NCBI RefSeq assembly: GCF_900099895.1
Contig: NZ_FNDY01000013.1
Location: 1-64,000 of the forward strand
DNA length: 64,000 nucleotides
From: Paenibacillus naphthalenovorans
GTDB lineage: Bacteria > Bacillota > Bacilli > Paenibacillales > NBRC-103111
Direction of reading: 5' to 3'
This document shows, one piece after another, positions 44,634 to 52,986 of this stretch. The notes under the pieces are model-generated. The model searched no databases. It worked only from the letters and a program-made list of their open reading frames with translations, and had not been told where the DNA came from. Position 1 is the stretch's first letter. Each line of letters begins with the position of its first letter. Both the position numbers and the translations under genes were made by a program.

Positions 44634-45526
44634 TAGAGAATTTCCCCCTTTGCTCTTCGGACTGCTTTGGATAACACATTAACCCCGTATTCCTTGAGAA
44701 GAACCTTGCGGTAGGTAGCTGTCGCGCGCATATCGGATTCCACTTCGATTTCCTGGGCCAGGACATCCGCTGCTTCCTGCAGAAGCTCCGTTGTAACCGT
44801 TTTCCCGACAAGGAACTTTTCGGTGTCTACAGCTCGCTGTGGACGGGGGTTCACTCCGCCGACGTAAATTCGGGAAGATTGACAAATATCGTCCGCCAGA
44901 GTAACCCGGGCTCCAACGCTAATCACCGAAAAATCGCCAAACACGACGGCGTGCTTACTGTAGGCAGATCCCGATCCCGGCTCCGGGGATGGAATGTCAA
45001 TATATACAAGAAGTTCGTTATCCTCGACAACCGTCGTCATCAAACCAAGGAAAAAGTCTTCTGCAGAATAAATGCTCTCGCCTTCCTTCGAACGAATCCG
45101 GAAGGTGCCGTCCAAAACCAGGATCGGTACCGGAAGATCGGCTGCCGGATCCGCATGAACCAAACTGCCCCCAATGGTTCCTCTATTTCTGATCTGTACA
45201 TCTCCTATATATTTTGCCGCATCAGAAATAATAGGATATTTGGATAACACCAAAGGATGGGTGGCCAGCGTTTTGTGTCGGGTCAATGCACCGATTCTGA
45301 GAATCCGATTTCCCGGTTCCCGGAATCTTTCGCCAAATTCCTGAATTTCCATCACCTTGTTAATGTCAATGACGGCTGATGTTTCCATCATTCTCAGCTT
45401 CAATATAGGCAGCACGCTTTGACCGCCGGCGACAATCTTCGCCTGGCTTCCGTACTGATCTAGCAGCTCTAAGCACTCCTCTAATGATGACGGAGCATAA
45501 TATTCAGATATCGGTGCCGGATACAT
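44633..45526 (-). CDS. Molybdenum hydroxylase FAD subunit (first enzyme)
   Basis: A 297-residue FAD subunit with VAGGQSVLPILKLRM and TIGGSLVHADPAADLP, the two FAD-binding motifs, and a C-terminal CO-dehydrogenase flavoprotein domain. It is the first gene of the operon. No extra 4Fe-4S insertion is present, which argues against the 4-hydroxybenzoyl-CoA reductase type. A sigma-A promoter with an overlapping cre site lies about 190 bp upstream. Confidence 0.92.
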   Translation of the reverse strand: MYPAPISEYYAPSSLEECLELLDQYGSQAKIVAGGQSVLPILKLRMMETSAVIDINKVMEIQEFGERFREPGNRILRIGALTRHKTLATHPLVLSKYPIISDAAKYIGDVQIRNRGTIGGSLVHADPAADLPVPILVLDGTFRIRSKEGESIYSAEDFFLGLMTTVVEDNELLVYIDIPSPEPGSGSAYSKHAVVFGDFSVISVGARVTLADDICQSSRIYVGGVNPRPQRAVDTEKFLVGKTVTTELLQEAADVLAQEIEVESDMRATATYRKVLLKEYGVNVLSKAVRRAKGEIL

Positions 45527-45713
45527 AAACTTTTCACCTCTTAATTTTAAAGTTATGCTTATGTCTACTGACCCTGTGGAGCAGCTACCATATCCATCTT
45601 GCTTTTTTAAGTCATATTCATCACCCCTTCATATTTTATAAGTGATCGGGCATTCAACATTTTGCTGCTTGTCATAGCAGAATGTTCTGTATAATATTTC
45701 CGGAATTAAGAGT

Positions 45714-45742
45714 AGTATAACAATTCAGGAAAGCGTTATCAA
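45714..45742 (-). promoter_or_regulatory. Sigma-A promoter of the first molybdenum-hydroxylase operon with overlapping cre site
   Basis: On the minus strand TTGATA (45742-45737), 17-bp spacer, TATACT (45719-45714), a strong match. AGGAAAGCGTTATCAA (45727-45742) overlaps the -35 and spacer and fits the CcpA cre consensus WTGNAANCGNWWNCAW with one mismatch. CcpA binding there would repress initiation. Confidence 0.7.
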
Positions 45743-45767
45743 TGAAACTGTTTTCATATTATGAAAA
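45742..45767. promoter_or_regulatory. IclR-like operator upstream of coxM
   Basis: Two overlapping inverted repeats, ATGAAA-N4-TTTCAT and TTTTCAT-ATT-ATGAAAA, abut the -35. The element TTTCATATTATGAA (45752-45765) is identical to one at the iclR promoter. The site's place directly upstream of -35 suits an activator. Confidence 0.6.
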
Positions 45768-45796
45768 AAAAGATTTTCCTAGTTTTATGTTAAAAA

Positions 45797-45821
45797 GGCT
45801 GTTGATTTACCATCAACAGCC
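45797..45821 (-). terminator. Terminator of the furan operon
   Basis: A perfect 10-bp stem GGCTGTTGAT / ATCAACAGCC with a 5-nt loop, followed on the minus strand by TTTTTAAC. It lies about 100 bp beyond the aldehyde dehydrogenase stop. Confidence 0.82.
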
Positions 45822-45922
45822 CCGGAAAAACCAAACTATAACCAGCATATGCTGTGATAAAAAAAGTGTACAGCACCGCTGCAAATGTATACCTTGGAAA
45901 ATGCGCGGGAGCATCCGCAATA

Positions 45923-47392
45923 CTAAGAAAACGGATACTGCCGAGGTTCCTGCTGGACGGAAATCCATTTCACCGTTGTGAATTCCTCCAAAGCTGATTC
46001 TCCGCAATACCGGCCCAGTCCGGACGATTTTTCCCCGCCGAACGGGATATGGGATTCCACGTTTACGGTCTGATCATTGACGTGAATCATGCCCGTTACA
46101 ATTTGCTGCGCCACTTTAATCCCCCGCTCGATCGATCCGGAGTGTACCGCGCCGCTTAATCCAAAATCGCAATCATTCGCGATCCGGATCGCTTCTTCCT
46201 CGCCGTCTACAGGAATAATAACCGCCACAGGGCCGAAGATCTCCGTCCTGGCGGCAGCCATATCGTTCGTTACATCCGTAAGAATATAAGGCTCGATGAC
46301 GTTTCCTGCGACTTTGCCTTCAAGCTCAAGCTTGGCCCCTTCACTCAGGCTTTGTGTAATCAGGCTTTGAACCTTTTCGATTTGTTTTTGGTTGATCATC
46401 GGACCGATAATCGTATCGGGCTCGGCCGGGTTTCCGGCTTTCACTTTTAAAGTCGCTTCTTTAAATTTCTCAACAAATTCCGGATAGATTTTGCGATCTA
46501 CGATAAAACGGTTGGTTGCAATACATATTTGACCCTGATGCAAATACTTGCCGAAGGCTGCGGAAGCGACGGCTTGATCCACATTCGCATCGTCAAGAAT
46601 AATAAATGCGTTGTTGCCGCCAAGCTCTAAGGCCACCTTCTTCAAATGCCTGCCCGCAATTTCGGCAACTCTTTTCCCTGCCGCTGTAGAGCCCGTAAAT
46701 GAAATCACTCTTGGAATCGGATGCTCCACAAAATCGTCGCCGACTTCTTCCAGGTCGTACACCACTACGCTGAACAATCCCTTCGGTATTCCCGCTTCCT
46801 CAAAGATTTGGGCTATGATCAGGCCGCCTGTGATCGGGGTCTGGGAATCGGCCTTTAATACAATCCCGTTACCGGTCGCAATCGCCGGCGCCACCACCCG
46901 GATACTCAAATAGAACGGCCAGTTCCAAGGTGTAATCGCTCCGACGACACCGACCGGATTACGATAAATACGGTTCTCCTTTCCCGGTATAAAGGAAGGA
47001 AGAATCTCGCCATTCATCCGGAAGCAATACTTGGCCGCTTCCTTGACATCCCCGATGGCAGCGCCCACTTCAATCGACGCCTTTAATTGCGAGCTTCCGC
47101 TTTCTTCCACAAGCCATTTGACAATCTCCTCTTGACGTTCGGCTATAAGTGCTGCAGCCTTTTCCATCAGTGCGGCTTTCTCATGCGGGGGTACCTGCGC
47201 CCATTCCGCTTGAGCCTTCCTTGCCGCTTCATAGGCATCATGGATGTCCTGCTTATTGGCGAGCCTAATTTCAGTGATCACTTCATCGCTGAATTTGTTG
47301 GTAACCGCTGCGGTCCGCTGACTGGATCCTTCTTTCCATTCGCCGCCGATAAAAATTTTATTCCATAACGTAGCAGGAGACACCGTAGACAT
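45923..47392 (-). CDS. Aldehyde dehydrogenase (last gene of the furan operon)
   Basis: A 489-residue NAD(P)-dependent aldehyde dehydrogenase. Glu in LKKVALELGGNNAFII and the catalytic Cys in QGQICIATNRFIV are intact, as are GAITPWNWPFYLSIR and the ITFTGS-like ISFTGSTAAGKRVAE cofactor motif. A benzaldehyde- or furfural-type aldehyde is a plausible substrate given the neighbours. A 226-bp gap separates it from the upstream amidohydrolase gene, so it may also have its own promoter. Confidence 0.9.
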   Translation of the reverse strand: MSTVSPATLWNKIFIGGEWKEGSSQRTAAVTNKFSDEVITEIRLANKQDIHDAYEAARKAQAEWAQVPPHEKAALMEKAAALIAERQEEIVKWLVEESGSSQLKASIEVGAAIGDVKEAAKYCFRMNGEILPSFIPGKENRIYRNPVGVVGAITPWNWPFYLSIRVVAPAIATGNGIVLKADSQTPITGGLIIAQIFEEAGIPKGLFSVVVYDLEEVGDDFVEHPIPRVISFTGSTAAGKRVAEIAGRHLKKVALELGGNNAFIILDDANVDQAVASAAFGKYLHQGQICIATNRFIVDRKIYPEFVEKFKEATLKVKAGNPAEPDTIIGPMINQKQIEKVQSLITQSLSEGAKLELEGKVAGNVIEPYILTDVTNDMAAARTEIFGPVAVIIPVDGEEEAIRIANDCDFGLSGAVHSGSIERGIKVAQQIVTGMIHVNDQTVNVESHIPFGGEKSSGLGRYCGESALEEFTTVKWISVQQEPRQYPFS

Positions 47393-47618
47393 GCCGCTTC
47401 ACTCCTCATTAAGTTTATTATCGATCCTTGACAACCATCATCATCCGGTTCAGTTGTGAATTTACGGCCTTAGCGTGTGTAAGGAACAGACATCACCTCC
47501 CCTAAGAAATGCCAACCTGCCTGTCACCACGTTCTTTAACACCTCCTTTTATCGAAATCGAATAGCGCCGCTCCGCTGATGCAACCAATGTCTTCCCCTG
47601 TTCATCCGGTCCGTGGTC
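47393..47618 (-). other. Gap with two strong ribosome-binding-like sites and a possible short leader frame
   Basis: On the minus strand AAAAGGAGGTG precedes a GTG frame of 22 codons (47530-47462), and inside it GGGGAGGTG precedes an ATG frame of 7 codons. Either could be a translated leader for the aldehyde dehydrogenase, or chance. No transporter or hairpin is evident. Confidence 0.25.
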
Positions 47619-49382
47619 TCATCTCAACGGGCGGGAAGGAATTAAAATTTCTCCGTTATTGATGTTAATCACCCCTTGGGAAGTCAGCCTTACCTTAGGC
47701 AAATGAGTGGAAGATAAAAATTCAAGCGAATAAATCGGGTCGGCAAAACCAAAGCCCGATTCGCGCAGGAGCTCAAGCAATCGTGACGTTTCCGCAATTA
47801 AGGCGTCCATATCCAGCAGACTCATCGTACCCAATAAGGGCAGGGACAAATCGAAACGCATGTCCCCTTGATGAACCACGCAAATCCCGCCTTGACCCGC
47901 AAGGACATGATTGGCCGCCCGGGCCATCTGAACCGGATCTCTTCCCAGAACGATCAAATCGCCTGTAAGAGAATAAGTAGAGGCCAAAGCATCCACTTCG
48001 CCAAAACCCTTCATCACGCCCACCGTGATCCATTCCCCTCTGCGGTCAAGAAGCGAGACGTACACATAACCCGGTGAATCGGTCAGCCGCACTTTTCCGT
48101 CGATGACGGTCAGCCGCTCCAATCGATTATGAGTAATCACGGCATTGACCAGTTCGATCACCGGTATTTTATCCTCCGCGCAATATACCTCGAACCATTC
48201 CGGCTGTACGCATGGATCCATGACGGCAAGGGGCACGATACCATACCTGCTCCATTCCACCTCAGGAAAGGAGGCGGTCAGCATCCCCCTCTCAGCAGCG
48301 ATCCGCCCATTGGCCATCACTTTCACAGGTGTGGGATTCCTCAGATCTTCCAGAAAGACAATATCCGCGATCCGTCCCGGACTGATTCCTCCCAAATCCT
48401 GATCAAGACCGTAATAGACGGCAGGATTAAGCGATGCCATCCGGTAGGCGTCCACCGGGTCCAATCCTGCGTCGATGGCGATCCGTATACAGGCATCCGT
48501 AAATCCCTCGGCAAGGAAGAAGGGCGGTGAGCCGTCGGTTGTCAGCATCATCCGGTCCCAGTAGCGGCAGCCGGTATTGAGCAAGCCTTTGATCAATTCA
48601 CCCAAATCAGGCCGGATCGAAGAATGACGAAGGGTGGCATAGTAGCCTAAACGAAGCCTTCTCATCACTTCTTCCGCCGTAATACTTTCATGGCAGCCGG
48701 TCGCGCCCGCAGCCGCTACAGCATTCAAGGTTTCTACGGATGCGCCGGGGTTGTGGGTTTCGATCCTTTTGCCGGCGAGACGCGCTTCCCGCATGCGGGC
48801 GATCATAGACGGATCGCCGTTAATGGCTTCCTTCCAATAGGTAAGCTCCCCCGCTTGCAGCACAGACGGATTCCGCAGCATGCGCCGAACGCGGTCAGCT
48901 GTAAACTGCCGCTGCATCTCCTTTTCCCTTACGTTCGGGTCCAGGCGCGCCCACCAAAAATTTTTGACCGGCATCCCCTCTAAAGCCTCGATCAATCCTT
49001 CGAATTCATGCTGCTGCAGCTGAAGAAAGAAGGATATATTATCATGCAGGATCGTTGTTGTTCCCCGGGCTAACGCATATTCGCCCAGCGACCGCGGATT
49101 GTACATATGAAAGGAATGGGCGTGAGGTTCGATGTAGCCCGGCACAAGGGTATACCCTTGCGCCTCGATGATTTGGGTATTCGCATCGGTCAAAGGCTCT
49201 TTTTCACCCACGTAGGCGATGCGGTCTTCAAAAAGGACGACATTTTGTTTACTCCATTCGCCGGTATATAGGTTAAGTATGTGGGCTTCCTTGATCCAAG
49301 CGGTTGCCGGTGCTCTGAACCGGGAGACAGAAATCAACTCGCTTAATTTTTCCTCTGTAAAATGACGTAAAGTGCTGTTCAT
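47619..49382 (-). CDS. Adenine-deaminase-family amidohydrolase (YerA-like)
   Basis: A 587-residue amidohydrolase, close in length to B. subtilis YerA and adenine deaminases. The metal-binding start motif reads YIEPHAHSFHMYNP, LTTDGSPP near 310 supplies the catalytic-type Asp, and THNPGAS lies between them. Adenine deaminases show a similar THxPG and ES(M) arrangement, but here PHAHSF differs from the usual DAHIHIESS, so the substrate need not be adenine. Its place inside the furan operon, between ubiD and the last aldehyde dehydrogenase, is unexpected. A ring-opening or lactone/amide hydrolysis role is only an inference. Confidence 0.75.
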   Translation of the reverse strand: MNSTLRHFTEEKLSELISVSRFRAPATAWIKEAHILNLYTGEWSKQNVVLFEDRIAYVGEKEPLTDANTQIIEAQGYTLVPGYIEPHAHSFHMYNPRSLGEYALARGTTTILHDNISFFLQLQQHEFEGLIEALEGMPVKNFWWARLDPNVREKEMQRQFTADRVRRMLRNPSVLQAGELTYWKEAINGDPSMIARMREARLAGKRIETHNPGASVETLNAVAAAGATGCHESITAEEVMRRLRLGYYATLRHSSIRPDLGELIKGLLNTGCRYWDRMMLTTDGSPPFFLAEGFTDACIRIAIDAGLDPVDAYRMASLNPAVYYGLDQDLGGISPGRIADIVFLEDLRNPTPVKVMANGRIAAERGMLTASFPEVEWSRYGIVPLAVMDPCVQPEWFEVYCAEDKIPVIELVNAVITHNRLERLTVIDGKVRLTDSPGYVYVSLLDRRGEWITVGVMKGFGEVDALASTYSLTGDLIVLGRDPVQMARAANHVLAGQGGICVVHQGDMRFDLSLPLLGTMSLLDMDALIAETSRLLELLRESGFGFADPIYSLEFLSSTHLPKVRLTSQGVININNGEILIPSRPLR

Positions 49383-49447
49383 GATTTCTACCCCCTTCTC
49401 ATGATGAGTGACCGCCAGAAACCTCGAATCCGGCTCTGTTCATGCCG

Positions 49448-50842
49448 CTACCTGCTTTTTCCTTCCAGGTGAATTGAACGGACTCCCGCTTCGGAATTCA
49501 CATAATCCTCCAATTCGATCTTTTCGAATCCCGGAATCCGAACCCGCAAGTACCGCATGGGCTCGCTTTGCAGAGGAATCGTGCAGTCGAGCCCCATTTT
49601 TGCCCCCGTCCCCTCGTCCGTAGAGGGATCGAGCTTGGAGCCCTGTGCTCCATGGACGACCACCAAATCCCTATCCGCCTGAAAACGCGTGGCGATCGCC
49701 CATTCCACTTCCTCCATATTGAAGATGTCCACGTCTTCATCCACAACGACGACATGCTTGATGTCAAAGCTGTTTGCAAAGGCGGCGAATATCGCATTTT
49801 TGGCTTCCCCTTCGTTTCTTTTTTTGATGGAAACGACAGCATGGTAGCGGCAAGTCCCGCCGGCGCTCATATGGACTGCCCGGACCGTCGGTACGGTTTG
49901 GCGAATCGTTTGGAACAGGCTCGCTTCCCGGGGAATGCCCCCAAGCAGCAGATGTTCATAGCCTGCGGGAACGATGGTGTAAAACATCGGATGATTGCGG
50001 TGCGTCACTGCGGTAATTTGGACGACTTCTTTATCGCTGCGGGGACCATAGTACTTGGGAAATTCACCGAAGGGCCCTTCCGGCTCGCGTACGTGAGGCA
50101 GGATTTGTCCCTCCAGCACGATCTCCGCATACGCCGGGACGTCAATATCGACCGTTTCGCAGCGGACTACCTCCAGGGGCTCTCCGCGCAGGGCTCCTGC
50201 GATTTCCAGCTCATCTACCCCAAACGGAGTGCTGGCTTGAGAAGCCAGCAGCGTGACCGGATCAACGCCGATGACAATAGCGCATTCCAGCGGCCTGCCG
50301 GTCTCCTCGGCTTGTTTAAATAAGTAGTGCGTATGGCGGGGCAGCAGCAGGGCTCCCAGTTTGTCTTTTCCCGAAACCTGCAAACGATGAATCGAAACGT
50401 TCTGTTTGCGCGTGACCGGATCGCGCACGATAAACAACCCTGCGGTGATGTAATTTCCCGAATCCTTCTCATGGTGAACCGGAATCGGCAGCATCTTCAT
50501 CAAATCGATATGCTCCCGAATGATATTTTCTTTGACAGGCGCTTCCGCGCGATCAACCGGTTTGCAAGGAAGCGGAGAGGAGACGGCCTGGGTAAACCTC
50601 GGAATGACTCCGTTTAGATCGGTTTCCAATGCTTCCGCAAAATCTTCCCGCGTAGAGCATATTCCCGACACAACCGGAATCGGATAGTCCTCCACGTGTG
50701 AGAAATATACGGCTTTCACACCGTCAAGCTTTTTGGCGACAGCCGCCGCTTCGTACTGCAAGCTGACCTTTTTGTCAACGACCGCCAAACGGTCTTTGGA
50801 GTGAAGGTACTCTATCCATGTGCGAAATGTCTTGGCCTTCAT
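49448..50842 (-). CDS. hmfF: UbiD-family prenylated-FMN decarboxylase, HmfF-like (2,5-furandicarboxylate decarboxylase)
   Basis: About 464 residues from the ATG at 50842, which has GGAGG 9 nt upstream. Catalytic set R153, E255 and E260 (VREPEGPFGEF) matches the UbiD Arg-Glu-Glu triad. The residues H297, R305 and R332 keep the exact spacing (8 and 27) of the H296/R304/R331 set that I recall as binding the second carboxylate in Pelotomaculum HmfF. A furandicarboxylate-to-furoate reaction is therefore likely. Activity requires prFMN from a UbiX-type enzyme, not seen in this window. Neighbours are alcohol and aldehyde dehydrogenases and an R2lox. Confidence 0.8.
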   Translation of the reverse strand: MKAKTFRTWIEYLHSKDRLAVVDKKVSLQYEAAAVAKKLDGVKAVYFSHVEDYPIPVVSGICSTREDFAEALETDLNGVIPRFTQAVSSPLPCKPVDRAEAPVKENIIREHIDLMKMLPIPVHHEKDSGNYITAGLFIVRDPVTRKQNVSIHRLQVSGKDKLGALLLPRHTHYLFKQAEETGRPLECAIVIGVDPVTLLASQASTPFGVDELEIAGALRGEPLEVVRCETVDIDVPAYAEIVLEGQILPHVREPEGPFGEFPKYYGPRSDKEVVQITAVTHRNHPMFYTIVPAGYEHLLLGGIPREASLFQTIRQTVPTVRAVHMSAGGTCRYHAVVSIKKRNEGEAKNAIFAAFANSFDIKHVVVVDEDVDIFNMEEVEWAIATRFQADRDLVVVHGAQGSKLDPSTDEGTGAKMGLDCTIPLQSEPMRYLRVRIPGFEKIELEDYVNSEAGVRSIHLEGKSR

Positions 50843-50880
50843 AAAGAATAGCCTCCCCCGCATGATTGTTTCCTGCTTGC

Positions 50881-51738
50881 TTACACTGCGGCAGGCTTAC
50901 CGAATATATCTTTAAGCCGCCGTTCGAACATTTTGGTTAAACGTTCACGTCCGCGAACTTCAGGAGGCGTCGGATACTCCTTCCCGTTCACGACAACCGG
51001 CTGGTCATAACGGATCAGAATGTACGGAAGATAATCGTCGTACACTGCGCGAATACGCTTGGCATGGACAGGATTGCGTGCAAACAGCTTCAACATGCGC
51101 AGTCCGAAGCCGACATGGCGGCCCTCGTCTTCCTTAATGCGGGCGAATCCTTCCGCCAGTCCCGGGAGCAGCCCTTTGCTTCCGTATACCGCTTCAAATA
51201 CTTCGTACCCGGTCATGGCCTGAACGCCTTCAATGATCCCTTGGTAATGGGTCAGCCCTTCTACCAGTGCGGCCTCACGGTCCCCGGGTCCTTGCTCAAG
51301 AGCCGCCAGCATCTTTTTCACCCGATCATCGAGCTTCTGCTGAACGATATTTTTCACACCGGGAATGCGTTCCTTACCGAAAACCTCCTTGAAATAACGC
51401 ATGAAAAACTCCGTATGCTTAAATTCCTCAAGCAGCTGAGTGCTTAAAAAAGCCTGCTGCTCCGTAGAAGAACCGAGCATAATCCACGGACAGAACTTTA
51501 GGGCCACGTTTTCTTCCGCATCCAGGAAGCCTGTGCAAAAATGAATGAGATAGCCTTGAAGATCCGGATCAAGAGACTCAAAATCAGCTTTGTCCTGACT
51601 CAGATCAATGGCGGCCGGGTCCCAGGTGCCGAAGCGGATCGCTTTGCGGTACAAGTCCCACGCCACTTCGTCCGTAGACCGGTCAAGGCTTGGGATCAGA
51701 TCCCCGGATTCAACTTGCTTCTCGTTTAGACTCATCAT
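50881..51738 (-). CDS. R2-like ligand-binding oxidase (R2lox)
   Basis: About 285 residues of the ferritin-like diiron (Mn/Fe) family. Metal ligands E75, E105, H108, E170, E205 and H208 follow the R2lox order. V78 and Y165 stand at the places of the Val-Tyr pair that forms the family's ether crosslink (E+3 and E-5 spacings as in Geobacillus R2lox). The ATG at 51738 follows GGAGG at 6 nt. R2lox enzymes oxidise their own protein ligand pair and carry a bound fatty-acid-like ligand, but their natural substrate is unknown. Its position between ubiD and the alcohol dehydrogenase in a furan operon suggests oxidation of a furan alcohol or aldehyde, an inference. Confidence 0.85.
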   Translation of the reverse strand: MMSLNEKQVESGDLIPSLDRSTDEVAWDLYRKAIRFGTWDPAAIDLSQDKADFESLDPDLQGYLIHFCTGFLDAEENVALKFCPWIMLGSSTEQQAFLSTQLLEEFKHTEFFMRYFKEVFGKERIPGVKNIVQQKLDDRVKKMLAALEQGPGDREAALVEGLTHYQGIIEGVQAMTGYEVFEAVYGSKGLLPGLAEGFARIKEDEGRHVGFGLRMLKLFARNPVHAKRIRAVYDDYLPYILIRYDQPVVVNGKEYPTPPEVRGRERLTKMFERRLKDIFGKPAAV

Positions 51739-51776
51739 CAATTACCTCCCCAATATAATATACATTCTTTGTAAAA

Positions 51777-52955
51777 CTAGAAAATTCCTTCTAATAACTC
51801 CAATACTTCATGTTCCGTCGGCGTACGCGGATTAAACTTCATCATACCGCTTTTGAATGAATCCCTGGCGATATCCGTCAGCTTCTCTTCCGGTACGCCG
51901 ACATCCCGAAGCCGGGTTGGAAGCCCGATATCGCGCACCATCTGGGCAACAGCCGATGCGGCTCCTTCCGCTTTGGTTCCCGCACCATTGGCTATGGCAA
52001 CCATCAGCTGGGCAATCGTCGCCGCCTTTTCCGGACGGACGGAGGCGTTGAATTCGACGACGGAGGGAAGCAGCAGCCCGATCGCGACCCCGTGCGGAAC
52101 GTGGCAATGTCCTGACAGAGCGCTGCCTATCGCATGGGCCAAGCCTAAAAATCCGTTATTGAAAGCCATGCCGGCGAGCAAGCTTCCATGGGACATTCCG
52201 ATGCGGGCCTCGATATCGGACCCGTCATGAACGGCACGGCGCAAGTTGGCGCTGACGGCGGCAATGGCCCGCATGGCCAGGGCATCGGATGCCGGGCGGG
52301 ATCTTACGGAGAAGAACGTTTCGATCCCGTGCGCCAAGGCATCAATACCTGAAGCCGCCGTCATCCTTGCCGGCAGATTCATCGTGAGCTCCGGATCAAC
52401 CAAAGCGATCGTCGGAGCCATGTGCTGGCTTGTTACGGTTACTTTCACTTGATTATGCCAATCCGAGTAAACGCCGAATATCGTTACCTCGCTTCCCGTA
52501 CCGGAAGTCGTCGGGATGGCAATAAGGGGAACGGGATTGGCCGCAGGGATTCGATTGACACCGGCATAATCTCCGATACTTCCCCCGTTGGCCGCTACTA
52601 CGCGAATGCCTTTGGCGGCATCGATCGAGCTGCCCCCGCCGACGGCAACGATGCCGTCGTAAGGTTGGGACCTGAATGCGGCAGCTCCGCGATCGATCGT
52701 CTCCAGGCCGGGATCGGGCTCCACATCCGTATAGAGATCGAACGTGATCCCGGATGACCGCAGCGATTCCGTCATCGCGGTAAGCAAGCCCGCTGACGCT
52801 ACCCCTTTGTCGCTGACTATGAATACTTTTCTTACATCAAGCTGCAGCAATCTTTCTCCAAGACGAGCCGCCTTGCCGTATCCGAACTCAATTAACGTAG
52901 GAAGATGGAAGGAAAACTCAAATTCCTTCGGTTCGACCGCCAGCTTTCCGATCAT
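51777..52955 (-). CDS. Iron-containing alcohol dehydrogenase
   Basis: A 392-residue group III alcohol dehydrogenase. NAD motif VAVGGGSSIDAAKGI, metal ligands Asp and His in GIDALAHGIE, then His in LAHAIGSALSG and HCHVPHG. TTSGTGSEVTIFGV is conserved. The family includes 1,2-propanediol, lactaldehyde and maleylacetate reductases. In this operon it would oxidise furfuryl or hydroxymethylfurfuryl alcohols to aldehydes, or detoxify the aldehyde in reverse. The substrate is inferred from context only. Confidence 0.88.
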   Translation of the reverse strand: MIGKLAVEPKEFEFSFHLPTLIEFGYGKAARLGERLLQLDVRKVFIVSDKGVASAGLLTAMTESLRSSGITFDLYTDVEPDPGLETIDRGAAAFRSQPYDGIVAVGGGSSIDAAKGIRVVAANGGSIGDYAGVNRIPAANPVPLIAIPTTSGTGSEVTIFGVYSDWHNQVKVTVTSQHMAPTIALVDPELTMNLPARMTAASGIDALAHGIETFFSVRSRPASDALAMRAIAAVSANLRRAVHDGSDIEARIGMSHGSLLAGMAFNNGFLGLAHAIGSALSGHCHVPHGVAIGLLLPSVVEFNASVRPEKAATIAQLMVAIANGAGTKAEGAASAVAQMVRDIGLPTRLRDVGVPEEKLTDIARDSFKSGMMKFNPRTPTEHEVLELLEGIF

Positions 52956-52986
52956 CGTTGTCCTGCCTCCTCTCGCAATCCGTTAG

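Larger units (their letters stand above)
45527..45922. other. Intergenic control region between the two catabolic operons, 396 bp
   Basis: It contains, from right to left, the terminator of the furan operon, the IclR-like operator, the cre site and the promoter of the first molybdenum-hydroxylase operon, followed by an untranslated leader of about 180 bp without an obvious hairpin. Confidence 0.6.
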
